The position numbers were made by a program, and so were the translations under genes. From Hypericum androsaemum (taxonomy: Eukaryota; Streptophyta; Magnoliopsida; Malpighiales; Hypericaceae): 64,000 nt of DNA. Location: positions 4,447,001-4,511,000 of the forward strand of contig OZ023192.1 in the NCBI GenBank assembly GCA_963995505.1. Reading direction: 5' to 3'. Position 1 is the stretch's first letter, and each line of letters begins with the position of its first letter. Below, piece after piece: positions 22,860-34,228 of the stretch. A model generated the notes under the pieces. It was not told the origin of the DNA. It saw only the letters and a program-made list of their open reading frames with translations, and ran no database searches.

Positions 22860-25014
22860 ATGTTGTGGAATTTTCTTTCGCTGCGAAGGGAGCTGGAAGC
22901 TTTCAATATGGTCACGTAAAAAACTATAAATTGATTTTTTTTAATAAATCACCTAAATAATTTCATGGACCAGCCATCCAAATAAGTGCTCAATAGGAAC
23001 TGGAAACTTTCAATATGTGGTTCCGTAAGATGACTTCCAGGGACTTTCAGAAATTCACTGGTTTTAAATTTTTACACCCTAATTATACATGCTATGGTTT
23101 GAACCCTAGATCTTTCTGACTTTGTACAAGTCTACTGATGATCTCATAGAAGAATTTTTTTTTTCCGGATGGCATAAATTGGCAATAAAAATTTTGCAAT
23201 TTATTAGAAAAAAATTACAATATCCATTAGAACATGTAGATTTGTAAAGCGATTTGTGACCATCTTTACAGCTAGTTGAATCGTCAAAATTTCAGCTTCC
23301 AAAACTGAATTTGTGACCATTTTAGACGTTCTGTGTTTCATATGATATTTCCCAAGTTACACAAAAATGTTAAAATCATCCAAAATTTTGGCCAAATTAA
23401 TTTTTTTGGAAGGTGAATTTTGTTTATGAATAGCAAGTAATATTTACAAATCATATGTGTATAATCCTCTTGCACAATAATACGAGGGTACGACAGTTTT
23501 ATTAAAAATCCTACCGCCACAAGAAACAACGGTAAGAAACAGTGTGTCCTATCGATTCAATACTCTACCCCCATTGTAAGAAAACCAACTTTCCAAGCAA
23601 CATATTCTATCCAAAATTTGGAGAAATGAATTAGTCTAGTTAATTCACTTATAATTTAAAATCTATTAACTTATTATAATAAATAATCAAGGGTGACATG
23701 TGCTTGCATGGTTATGTTTTTTAAATTTTTTTTAACTCATTATAACCTACCGTGACGCACTTAATTAAATTTGATGTACTTGCATGGTTTTTTTTTGGCG
23801 ACATGTGCTTTAAGAGCACTCTCGGATGTAACAGATAGTAACTGTAACAACTTACTATTTTAACTATTTTTTATAAATATAATCTACTTATCAAAAAGAA
23901 TTAAATAAATAATCAATAGATCATTTGACTGCGGATCAAGAGGTCGTTAGTCCGAATTCGGTTGGGCCCTCCAGTTTCCTCACTTTGTTATAACAAATAC
24001 AATAGATAGAACAATAAAATATTCATCGAATTCAAAATTACAAAATACTCTTCTTCTCCCTCCCCCTCTTCATTCCCTTCTCTCCTCTTCAACCCCCGCA
24101 GGGACTAGGTTGAGCTCCTCCGAGAGGGAGAGCGAGAATATTTTTCTAAACGGTACAATTGTTTAATAACAAAACATTGATGATTGTAGAATTCACCAAA
24201 CGAATTTGCAATCGTAAGCCTCGTTTAAATTATGCCTTGATAAAATTTAGTGTAAAAAAATCGAAGCAGAAAAGAGTGGCCTAGCATTAAGATGCAACAA
24301 CCTACAAGTCATGCAATCGAAGAATGCTCTAGCAAATCGAAGAAAAAAATGTACTACATATTTTTTTAGAAATATAATGTGGCACTGAAATGAATAGCAA
24401 TAAAAAGGTTAGCAATAAAAAATTAATCCTAGTTAGGAAGGTAATAAATTTGGAAATATCTATCACTAGAATATAAAAAACTAAACCAAAACACATTTAA
24501 TAAAAATGCGTAAAATCACGTGATACTAAAATAAATTTATCTCATTTTGTTATCGCAAGGATGTGCCTTAAATTAAGACCCACTAGATAAACGCAATGAT
24601 GTAGATCCACCGTCAGAAAAAAAGGTATGGATGGCTCTTATAAATCTTGGACAGATCTTGTTCATTACTTGAGAACACAACGAGCAATAAATTAAATTTT
24701 CATATAGTGTAAAATTAAATCAGTTAGATAAAACTTCTAATCGCCTTGTCAAATAATTTAAAACTGTACAATAGTAGTTTGTTAAATCACAAAATAACTA
24801 GGTACTAAAATGAATTTAACCAATATTTTGTCACTTTTACATATGACCTACCATCTTAATCATCCAAGTCAGTCAATGAATGTTTTTTTCCACACCCAAA
24901 AAGACCATCGTAATCGAAAAGACCATCTTAGAATATAAACCACAGACGTCACACTCAAGCAAGCTCAGCTTGTTAACTACACGACAGCCCGGAAGAGTTC
25001 AATTTTTTTCTGAC
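22860..25014. other. AT-rich spacer containing a tRNA relic
   Basis: Apart from a PR-1 upstream block near 23010 (TTTCAATATGTGGTTCCGTA) shared with the other copies, and the tRNA-Cys relic listed next, I see no gene. A CT-rich patch lies near 24040-24100. Confidence 0.5.
23917..23970 (+). pseudogene. 5'-truncated tRNA-Cys-like relic
   Basis: The stretch ATTTGACTGCGGATCAAGAG with the following TTAGTCCGAATTCGGTTGGGCCC matches the anticodon arm, variable loop, T arm and acceptor 3' strand of plant tRNA-Cys(GCA). The anticodon position reads GCG instead of GCA, the T-stem is altered, and the D arm and 5' acceptor strand are missing. It cannot form a functional tRNA. It could equally be the head of a tRNA-derived SINE. 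Confidence 0.6.
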
Positions 25015-25079
25015 GTGGCACAATTTCATCTTCCGAAACACCATTCGAATAATCACTTATTAGACTAATTTTGAAAGAA

Positions 25080-25205
25080 AAAAAAGACAATGTTGTCAAT
25101 AAAGGATAACAAAGTCCCTCGTCCAAATTATTCACATAGTTATTCACAGTACTCAAACTAAAAACCTTTGACCCAATTAAAATCTCTTTTATAAGTTAAT
25201 GAATG
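25080..25205 (-). mobile_element. Diverged SINE copy, paralogous to 8695-8840
   Basis: Minus-strand copy of the same tRNA-derived SINE as at 8.7 kb, in the equivalent place of segment B. It was duplicated with the segment rather than inserted twice. Confidence 0.5.
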
Positions 25206-25350
25206 TTATTGGTGTTACAGTTTCATCTTTTGTGTCGAAAAATACTGGAGCCGACCTGTTCAACTGTGGGGATAAAATTTCTAGCTTCACAATTTTGTGG
25301 AAGTTTCTTCTTTTTTCATCATAGACTTTTTTGGATTTGTTTGTTATCTC

Positions 25351-25398
25351 TTTGCATAAATTCATCTCTTTTTTTGAGAATTTTGCATACATTCATCT
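25351..25398. mobile_element. Minute retroposon-like insertion with 17-bp target duplication
   Basis: TTTGCATAAATTCATCT (25351-25367) is repeated as TTTGCATACATTCATCT (25382-25398) around a 14-base filler CTTTTTTTGAGAAT. Segment A near 8975 has a single copy of the target, so the empty site is visible. Confidence 0.7.
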
Positions 25399-26264
25399 GG
25401 ATAGCGTTTTGTATACGATGAATGTCACGAATCAGTCTCTAACTCGAGGAATCTTGTGTGCTTTTAATGGGTTGAACTTTCTCCAAGTCGTTGTTGGTAT
25501 TATGAATCGCAATGCAGGGAGGAAAATCGTCTCGGAAATGGAAGAATATCTCGTTAGAACTTTTGGTGCTGTTTTTTTCCTCTTCCATCGGACGTTGAAT
25601 GAATTAATTGGAAATGGAAAAATTAGATGAGCGGTGAATGTAGTAACCGATCGGGCGCATATTAGTCTCGATGCAGATATTGTACATGATATTATTGTCA
25701 ATAAAATTCTACCTTTCGAAAAAAGTGATAATTTAGATAAATTGGCTTCATTTTCAACTCGTCATTCAATCGAATTCTTGTCGCCAATGATGAAATCAGG
25801 CGGAGTCTTACAATCCAACAGAATTTGTACCTCCATGTTGTTGTATTTGCTTGTAACCAGCTCCAAAGTTATTTAAATTGCTATGATTTCCGCTTCCAAT
25901 CCTGACTTTGCTTGCATCGAAAAGTTTTAATCACCGACAATATAAATTCAATGATTTCTAGCAATTATCTTCATGCCCGCACTTTGATATTTCATTTTCT
26001 ATTATACGTCGTAATTTACTATCACATCTTGGTTAATGGAAGGTTGAATGAGTTAATTTGGGAATGGCACAAAAATATTGAATAATTTTATATAAAGGGT
26101 TAAATACAACTAGCTCTATGTAATTAGACGTAACGACAGTTTAGTCCATACAATATTTTATTAATAATGAATGTCAAAATAAGAACTCGATTTCGCGCCC
26201 GTTGGTCTCTTCAAAACTTTGATGCAATAAAACCGTATTGGCTGAAAATGTTGAATTAAGTTAA

Positions 26265-26306
26265 AGTCCATCTAGTTTTTTTTGGGGGGGAATAGTCCAT
26301 CTAGTT
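26265..26306. mobile_element. Minute retroposon-like insertion with 13-bp target duplication
   Basis: AGTCCATCTAGTT occurs at 26265-26277 and 26294-26306 around a 16-base filler of T6, G7 and AAT. Segment A near 10460 lacks the insertion (CTGGTTAATCATGTG). Confidence 0.65.
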
Positions 26307-26944
26307 AATTATGTGACATCTTGAGTTTAGTATGTTGTACTGTAAATTGTAACACTATTCTTTAATGCCTAATATGTCCACAACAAGCTTCTGGCTGCAT
26401 GCTAATGAAACGAAATATATCATCGAATATCAATAGAAATTGATTCGATTCGATTCTCTCACTATTACGAAATTTTGTGTATTAGTTGATCTAAGGATGG
26501 TGAAAGTTTACCCAGTTAAAAAGCGTTTTGCTGTTTGGTTAAATGTTGTTCAATCTTTTTAAAGCCCGTTCCATTGTGTTCTTAGTTATAGGCCATTTTC
26601 CAGTTTCCATATTGGGCCTGTTATTATGTTGGGCGCAGTATGAGCCAAGTCTTGAGAACGGGCCTTTTAAGTATGAAAACTCAAACGGCTAAAACCGGAC
26701 CAATGGTTTCGCAAAATTTCGAATAACCAAAATAATGTTAAAATTTTAATATTCAATCTAAAATAATGTGAAATTGGTAGATTTTTACGTAAATAAGCTC
26801 ACCACTCAATAAAATCAAATGGTTCTTGTAAAATTCATGCATTTGTTATTTTTATCAATACATATGCGAAACGCTGATTATTTTTCATAATAATTAGCTA
26901 GATCCGCGGTTATTATTTTCCATACACCAACATGATTTATTTAA

Positions 26945-27416
26945 TTAATAAGGTTTCTGCCCAATATAGTTGCCCGGAGGATCATAGTTGCAAGTGATGA
27001 AAGTTCCTCCGGTGCCACATCTCACCTTGGCGCACCCTAGCCGGACCGACTTCCGCCACACCACCTGAGTATAATGCCCACACACCTTGCCGGCGTCGCA
27101 GGAATTGGAGCTGTAATGGTAGTTGGCCTTCTCATTGACCCACATATTCACCGCCGCGGTCCCCGACATGTCTGCGCTGCTCCATGCGATATTCTCGCCG
27201 TACGGGCCGCCGGAATGCACGTGTTTGCAGTCCCCCGCGCTTGTTGGCGTACTTGCGCGCGTAGGCTGCGACCTTGTCGTCCCATTCGATCCTGTCAACG
27301 CCGACCGTGCTGCGGGCGGCGTTGTGGGCATTGACATAGTCTTGGGGTGATGCTTGGACAGAAAGTGTTAGGGCTAGGGCAACTAGAAGTAGGAAGGTTA
27401 TAATTCTGGAGGACAT
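26945..27416 (-). pseudogene. PR-1 gene copy with a frameshift
   Basis: The ATG at 27416 opens a PR-1 frame with signal peptide ([18 protein letters not shown]) and [21 protein letters not shown]. Relative to the intact paralogue, two bases are missing near 27230, in the codons after YANKR. The remaining CAP domain is in another frame: [37 protein letters not shown] and [15 protein letters not shown], to the stop at 26945. Everything else is well preserved, including a TATATATA box near 27480, so inactivation is recent or the indel is an assembly error. Confidence 0.85.
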
Positions 27417-28121
27417 GGTTTTAAAATTAAATTGTTCTACTGATTATTGGTGGACACAATTGAGAGTAAGTTTTAGATGATATATATAGGCGTAAGGATG
27501 GTGGAACTTTTCAATATAGTTAGCTGAATTTATTTTAAGAATTCAACATTTTATTAAATATGCAGCCATTCTATCTTGGAATTAAAAATTTACTGTTTCA
27601 AAAAAATATTTTGTTAAATAGACTGGATAATATTATAGTACAACCATTCAAATCAGTGCATGGAAACTTTCAATATGTGGTTCCGTTAATTGATAAAACA
27701 TAGTAAATTAACTTAGGAAACAATAGAGTAAATTAAATTGAATAAAGTAATTGATGGAAATTGATAGGTGCAACCTTATTTAATTAAATTAATATGCGTC
27801 GTATTTTATATAACTAGAACTGACCTCAATTCATTGGCCTCGACTGACTCAACATTGGCTGCCAAGTACACAAAACGCCAGGCTAAGAAATTCAGGTCTT
27901 CTTACACGAGCACGTTTTAGTTAATTGATCATAATGTTTAACGCAAAATTCGATTAAGATAATTCAAGATGAAAATATGAGACAAAAATTAACAGGCGTG
28001 GCGACATGGGAAGAAAACGACAATCTTATCAACTTATTCCGACTTTCCTTTTTTGAATTTTTCAAAATGCGGAATTTGAAAGACTATCAAATTGCAATTT
28101 AAAGATGGAGCTCATTGAAAA

Positions 28122-28849
28122 TATGGATGGCAATGGGTAGGGTATTGATAAGACCCTACCTATACCCTAGTTTTTTTGGATGGATTTATACCCTACTCTT
28201 GATCCTACAAATTTTTTATTGTTAGATTCATACCTTATTCTTCTGCAGATCCAAGGTCTACAGGGTCTGCAGGGTCTGTAGGGTCCGACCCTTTAACGTT
28301 CTGCATTTTAATAATTTTTAATCAAAACTTAATTTTTATATAAAATTTAAATAAATTCAAGACATCTAATACGTTAGACATCAACATTCAATAGAAAATT
28401 GATGAAACATCAAATTTTGTAATTTAATTTCAATAGTCCAAGGTTTTTCTTTTAGAGTTTGAAGTACATAAACAATTCAACAAAAGAAAAATATAGCATG
28501 TCAGCTTCTAGCGATCTATCATTCACGACATCTTCTAAGCTAGTTGCGGAATAACATAATAAATATGTTAAAGTTAACCGTAAAGTATATTATATATATT
28601 ATCAATACGGTCTAATAAGGGTCTAACTAAAGTCTAATTAGTGTAGAGTCTAAAATAGGGTAAAAATGTAATGGTATGGTTCGACCCACAGGGTCTAGCT
28701 ATGGATTCATACCCTACCCTAGACCCTACCTCTAAACATGGACCCATACCCATACCCTACCCTAGACCCAGTCAAAGTCAGCATACCCTAGATCCGTAGA
28801 GTAAGGGTAGGGTCCGACCCTCAAGGTATGGGTATTTCTGACATCCCTA
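28122..28849. mobile_element. Non-autonomous hAT element, 728 bp
   Basis: Perfect 8-bp target duplication ATTGAAAA (28114-28121 and 28850-28857). The terminal inverted repeats are TATGGATGGCA on the left and TAGGGATGTCA from the right end (9 of 11 matching). The subterminal regions are packed with ACCCTACC/GGGTAGGG-type motifs, as in binding sites of hAT transposases. The interior is AT-rich without a transposase frame. The empty site is in segment A at about 15660 (CTCATTGAGAATATGCAG), so the insertion is younger than the segmental duplication. Confidence 0.88.
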
Positions 28850-29719
28850 ATTGAAAATCTGCAACTTTGTACATGCTTCTTCCCCGATTCTACTCTAAAC
28901 GACTTGTCGTTTGTCTTTATGACAAAATCTAACCCCTGTTTTTAACAAAGATCGCTATGTTTCAAGAAACGGCCGTGAGTTCTGCACGATCGCAGGAAAT
29001 ATTGTTGGCCAAGCAAGGACTTGGTAAGTAGTGATCAGATAAAAATTAACCAAACGACATTTTGTCTCATGGTATAATGCGCGTTTACGAATTGACAATG
29101 TAATTATAGTAAGTAGGACGTAAATTTTGAGCTACAAACGATCTCTACGTAGATAGCAGTGCTTGATGAATGATTTGTAGGTAAACATATTCAATCGCAA
29201 TCAAACTACGTAATAATTGTCACACAAAATCAATCTACGTAATTTATTTTGGTCGGGAATCAATCTACATAATTAATCAGTGCAAATTAGTTCTAATCTT
29301 ACCAAGTCAAGTCCTACCTTTAACCAGGTCCAATTGTGGGACAGTTTCATTCTTCGTTGAAAGTGATTGGTACCTCTACCGGTTCATTTTAGAATCGAGA
29401 AAAGTCGAGTTTTATTTAGCAGTGATAATATTAATAGTATCATTTTTATTTATAAGGTTTAAACATAAAAAAAATTTAAACTAATTTGAATTTTTTACTA
29501 CGTGGATTCACTCTTTTAGCTTTACAATCTTGTAGAAGTTTCTTATATTTTTCTCGGACCCTTCAGATTTATCGATTTATATATTTATACCTTTTTGTAT
29601 ACGGTGTATGTCACCAATAATCAATCACTAATTGGAATTAGTATATCCTTAAGCACATAAACAAAACATAGTTAACTTATGTGTTCCTTGTTCCTCTTTT
29701 CTACTTCTAATCGGAATTA

Positions 29720-30256
29720 AACGATAATATTAATTTTTTTATTTCCTCTCCTCTCCGTTGGAAAAGGAATAATTTCTCAAATTTGGTTGTGTTCACTATT
29801 TCGCGTCTGAAATATAGAAAAAGTTTTCCAGTTGAACCACATAGAATTCGTGATCAATCTTATTAACGGGATTTTGTGCATGTAGTTAGAAACGTGTATA
29901 TCATTCCAACTTTACAAATAAAAAATACATCATTAATTTTGAGAGTAATAATTAATTAGATAATTATTGTTGGAAAATGAGAAGAAAAAGTCTTTTCAGG
30001 AGTTTTGATTTACTTTTTGACAAATTATTGATCTGTGATGAGACATAAGTTTAAAAGAAGGTACATATTATGGAGTTTATAAAGAGCAAGAGGGAAAAAT
30101 GGGTTTGGCGCGCGTGTAGAAAAAAGAATGAGATCCAAATATTATATAAGGAAGTTATCTGTGATCCTTCAAGACACACCAACACACAACTTTTTCCTCC
30201 TCTCTTCCTAGTTTCCGAGCTGATGCTTTGTTCTTGTTAGTTTATAGTTTCTCGGG
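29720..30256. other. Gene-free spacer, possible LTR remnant
   Basis: TGTTGGAAAATGAGAAG near 29968 and a TATA-like ATTATATAAGG near 30138, followed by a CT-rich leader, could be a decayed LTR or an orphan promoter. No coding sequence is recognisable. Confidence 0.3.
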
Positions 30257-30268
30257 ATTATTCTCCTT

Positions 30269-30467
30269 TTTTTTCGTTTAGAACTACTTGGTATCCGGCC
30301 TAGTGGACTGACTAATGCAAGTTCGAGCCGGGTAGGATCTTTGAAAGGTGGCAAAACTCTCCCAACAAATATTTAACACTGCTGCAGTCCCAAGGACTCG
30401 AACCCGAAACCTTGGTTAAACTAGAACAACTCCCTCACCAGTTGATCAAAGTACTTGTTAGTTCGAA
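30269..30467 (-). mobile_element. tRNA-derived SINE with 12-bp target duplication
   Basis: ATTATTCTCCTT at 30257-30268 and 30468-30479 flanks a 199-bp element that starts on the plus strand with poly-T (poly-A tail on the minus strand). On the minus strand the head contains GATCAACTGGTGAGGGAGTT (A-box-like) and a perfect B box GGTTCGAGTCC. The body continues to GGGAGAGTTTTGCCACC and GGCCGGATACCAAG. A second copy with its own target duplication is at 61948-62134. Confidence 0.8.
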
Positions 30468-30916
30468 ATTATTCTCCTTAGCACAACTCAGACAACAATT
30501 TCTCCCGTTCGGCCAACAATTTATTATATGGGATTTAATATATGGGTTTAAGCAATCCAGCAAATAGATCTTCACTCAATAACATCGTCTTAAAAGTGAA
30601 ACAAAATTTGAGAGCACTCAGAAATTCAAGTATTATAGCCGAAAATTGTTACATTTGTCTATGCATTACCAGTCAGGTTGGGTGTTAGATTAACATTTAG
30701 TTTTAAACAATCCAGCAATTGGATCTTAACTTGTAACATAGCCTTCAAAGAACAACAAAATTTGAGAGCAATGACAAGCTCAAGTATTAATGTACGCAGA
30801 AGCTAAGGTGTTTGGGACAAAATTTGGGTCCAAGCTATGTCGTAGATCGAATCGATAAGCTTGCCTGTCGGGAAGATGCTCAGGTTGATGAGTTCTTCAG
30901 AAAAGGCTGATACATT

Positions 30917-33900
30917 CTAGGAAAGCATCAGCTGCTGAATGAACACTCCATTTTGCGCCGACGAAATCTTCCCCCATCGCCCTAGTCGTGGCTCCTGTTG
31001 CACAAGTGACTTGAGGTTTCAGAAACATCACGAGGTGAACATGTCATGGCAAAAGAAAGGTGCAAGACAATATCCGAAACTTAAATTGGTTCCATCAGAG
31101 CCATGACCAGACACATTTAACTACCAAGGATAGAAGCTTTTCAACATGGATGGTGTCTATATGCCCTTTACCAAATACTTTATTGGTGCAAGTAATTCCT
31201 AACTATATAACCTTCACTACTACGTGTTGGCAAGTTCATCACACTCACAACCGACCAAACAATGCATACAAAGTGAATCTTACTATGTCGATGATATGAT
31301 CTCAGTTGTAGATGATTTCAGAAGATAAACTAACACAAGTATAATGGGCAGACAATTAAGTTATCTTCTTGTGCTAACAAGAGAAATATCTCCCATTTGC
31401 ATGCCCCAATACTTCCCGTTTGGAGAGCATTTATAGTTGCTTTTCGAGAACAATTTTTTCAGCAATAAAAATTTTGAACTTCGCAATTATCCGAAGTCAG
31501 AAAGATAATACCACAAGAACATGTGACTTTACCTTTCCAACTCCTCCCACAAGGAATGCTCCTGATCTTGCAAACGCCAAAGAGTTTACGAATCCAACCT
31601 GGGTCCACAGAAGATCTTGGTGAACGAGACATAGCAACAAAGTATCAAACAAAACCAAGGTGAAGTCACCTACTCCATTGGTGCCAACAAAGAAGAGCTT
31701 GCCACATCTATAATTTTCACTTACCAGTGGCAGATCAAACAACGGTCTAAGGCCTTTCAGATTGTTGAAATTGTTTTCAACAGCCCACAAACGGACACAT
31801 CCATTACCAGCTCCGGATGCAGCTAGGTCGCTCCCTCTACACACAGCGACAGAGCTGACCCAAGAATATGCTGAAGCAGACTTATAGTGTTCTGAAAATA
31901 GGAGAAAAAACAACTAAGAAAACACGAAAGTAAGAAACTATAAGAAGATATTATATCACGAGACTTATAATAGCATTATTGTCTTGGTTATCACCAAGGG
32001 CAGATTGGAATAAGCACTAATTCTGTATACCTAAATGTCCATTAGACATTGCATTATCCCTTTTCTCGGAGTCGTGTTGGTCAGCCAAGATAGCATGCGC
32101 ATTCTTGATTATGGATACAGGCTTTTTCTTTTGCATGCTCCAAAGCTCTATGCTCCCATCATCCGAGCCAGATAAGAAATCGTCGTTATCAATAAAACAG
32201 CAGCATTCCAAGGATGATTGAGAAGCACGAAATATCAACCTTGATTCCTCGGGCACCTAACACCACAACATACAAATTCATAAGGGTTTGGACCATAACA
32301 TCACCAGTTAAAGCAGTTAAATACGTGGCATGCCTTTTGCAAGGATAACTTAAAAAACTACACAATGCTAAGAGAGAGATTACAACTTGTCCTAATTTAT
32401 TTTTGTATTTATCAGGAGCAGCCCAACTGTGAATTTTATCTGAAAATGTGAATTTTTCCATGATACTTCTTGTGCTCTTTTTCATCCTTTTTTTGTGGGG
32501 AAGGCTGTGATAAAAGGTTTAGCAATTCTCAACTTGCCCTCATCTAGAACATTGCCTATAAACGGAACATATGAGCAATCACACAATGACATGCTAAAGC
32601 AAACACAGACTATTGCGTGAGCTTTATGAGTTAAGGCATAAGAGTTTGAGTACCTTAAACAACTGCATTGTACGATCTCTACCAACTGCTAACACCCTTT
32701 CTTTCCTCAAGCAATCAACCATAAGAACTTCACTTTGATGACCAAACAATGTTTGAATGTAAGCTCTATCTTCAACATTCCATATCTTAACTGAGCGATC
32801 AAACGAACCAGAAAATAGTTCCGAGGTTCCTTGCCTAAACGTTAAACTCGAAACAGTTCCTCTGTGACCTGAAAAGGACTGTTGCAATAATAGGCGAAAA
32901 AAAGAGGCCAAGGGAGAGTTAAATTAGGATTTTTTTTTTAATTAGTTCAAACAAAATGAGATAGTGTATATTGATAAAAGAGAAACCGACCAAAAATTGT
33001 TATTTTTTTAGATCAAATTAGGATAAACAATAATGGTTTCTCAAAGCTAGATGTGTCTTGATCATTTCATATGCAACACTAAGCTGTAGTTTCCTAATAA
33101 ATACATGTAACAGAAACATCAAAAGGACAAGGCAGTAGAAGTGAGCAACCTGAATGTGTTCTCTTGTACGAGTGTCCCACAAATGAATATGCCGGTCTGA
33201 TCCACCAGCTGCCAAATACCTGCCATCAGGGCTAGCCGCTAAAGCTGAAACATTTCTGCTATGCTTCTTAGCTCGACCTTGTGGCTCCTTTGCTCCGTGG
33301 GATTTCAAAATTCCATCACTAGGCCACCTATACTTCTCCGTTTTCCCGCTATCAACATCCCACTGCAGAATTATTCCATCCTTGGCAGCCGAAAACCCCT
33401 TCGAGTCATCATCAGATAAACATACAGCACTTACAGGATTCCTGTGCTTCACGTGTAGCTGAAACCCTCCACCTGTCTCCGGCTTCTGAATCCTAACATA
33501 TTAAGAAACATAAGGCCTCTCAATAAAAAAAAATGTATCCGATTTGTGCAAATAAACAACAAGTAAAGTTGACCTGTCCTACTTTCAACTACAACTAAAC
33601 AACTCAAACATGCCTAAGCTAGATTCAAAATTCACCACAAGTGACACCTGATACCTTTTAAGTAGCCAAGTCAGACATTTATCAAGTGGCTAGCTCCCAA
33701 TTGCAGCAATGCAAACCAACCCAACCCAACCCAAAAGCTAACATAAAACACAATAGTACGATTTGAAACTTCACATCCTCCAAAGAAATTACCATTTTAC
33801 CTGGAAGCAATTTCCCTCCTCAACCTTCCACTGTCCTCCATCTGCTCCTTCATCAATTTGGACGCCACAAGTGAATCCCTCTCGCCTTCTTTCTCGTATC

Positions 33901-34228
33901 TATCTCCCTCCTCCTCGCTCCCTTCCTCCTCCTCCTCCTCCCTCTGCGCAATCTTCCTCAGCTTATCCAAGTGCGCCTCTGCCACCCTCTTCCTCTTCTC
34001 ATCCACGGTCTCCATATCTTCTTCCTTCTCCTCCCCTCCTTCCCCGTCTCCCCCTTCCTCTCCTCCGCTACTAAAGAGCTCATCTTCTTCTTCTTCAGAC
34101 TCGATATCTTCATCATACTTCCGCTTCTTCCTCGTCTCAGAGCTGAAAAAAGGGTCGTCCTTTATACGAGAGGACCCTCCCTTCTTTCCACCACCTGGGC
34201 CTCTCTTCTTCTGGTTCTTCCCCTTCAT
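30917..34228 (-). CDS. RRP9: U3 snoRNP-interacting WD40 protein (RRP9 / YAOZHE)
   Basis: Seven exons: 33801-34228, 33150-33492, 32654-32878, 32256-32031, 31891-31725, 31598-31533, 30994-30917. Together they give 510 codons with GT..AG introns. The start ATG at 34228 opens a Lys/Arg-rich, nuclear-localisation-like head (MKGKNQKKRGPGGGKKGG), then a long acidic stretch (residues about 40-110). WD40 repeats follow: NPVSAVCLSDDDSKG, NVSALAASPDGRYLAAGGSD, GHRGTVSSLTFRQGT, SGSFDRSVKIWNV, SGSDDGSIELWSM, AASGAGNGCVRLWAV and NSLAFARSGAFLV. The C-terminus, EPRLGRWGKISSAQNGV, is diagnostic of RRP9. RRP9 (yeast Rrp9, human U3-55K, Arabidopsis YAO) binds U3 snoRNA in the nucleolus for 18S rRNA processing; YAO is needed for female gametophyte and embryo development. 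Length matches the Arabidopsis protein (about 500 residues). Confidence 0.95.

Larger units (their letters stand above)
25015..29560. repeat. PR-1 duplicated segment B
   Basis: Collinear with 8640-17530 (landmarks given there). Without its 728-bp hAT element it is about 3.8 kb. Its right end (29510-29640: GTAGAAGTTTCTT, then TTTTGTATACGGTGTATGTCACC) resembles its own left part at 25290-25420, so a third tandem unit begins there and soon fades. Confidence 0.85.

Noticed and set aside
23917..23970. Functional tRNA gene
   Set aside because: The 5' third is missing and the anticodon and T-stem are altered.
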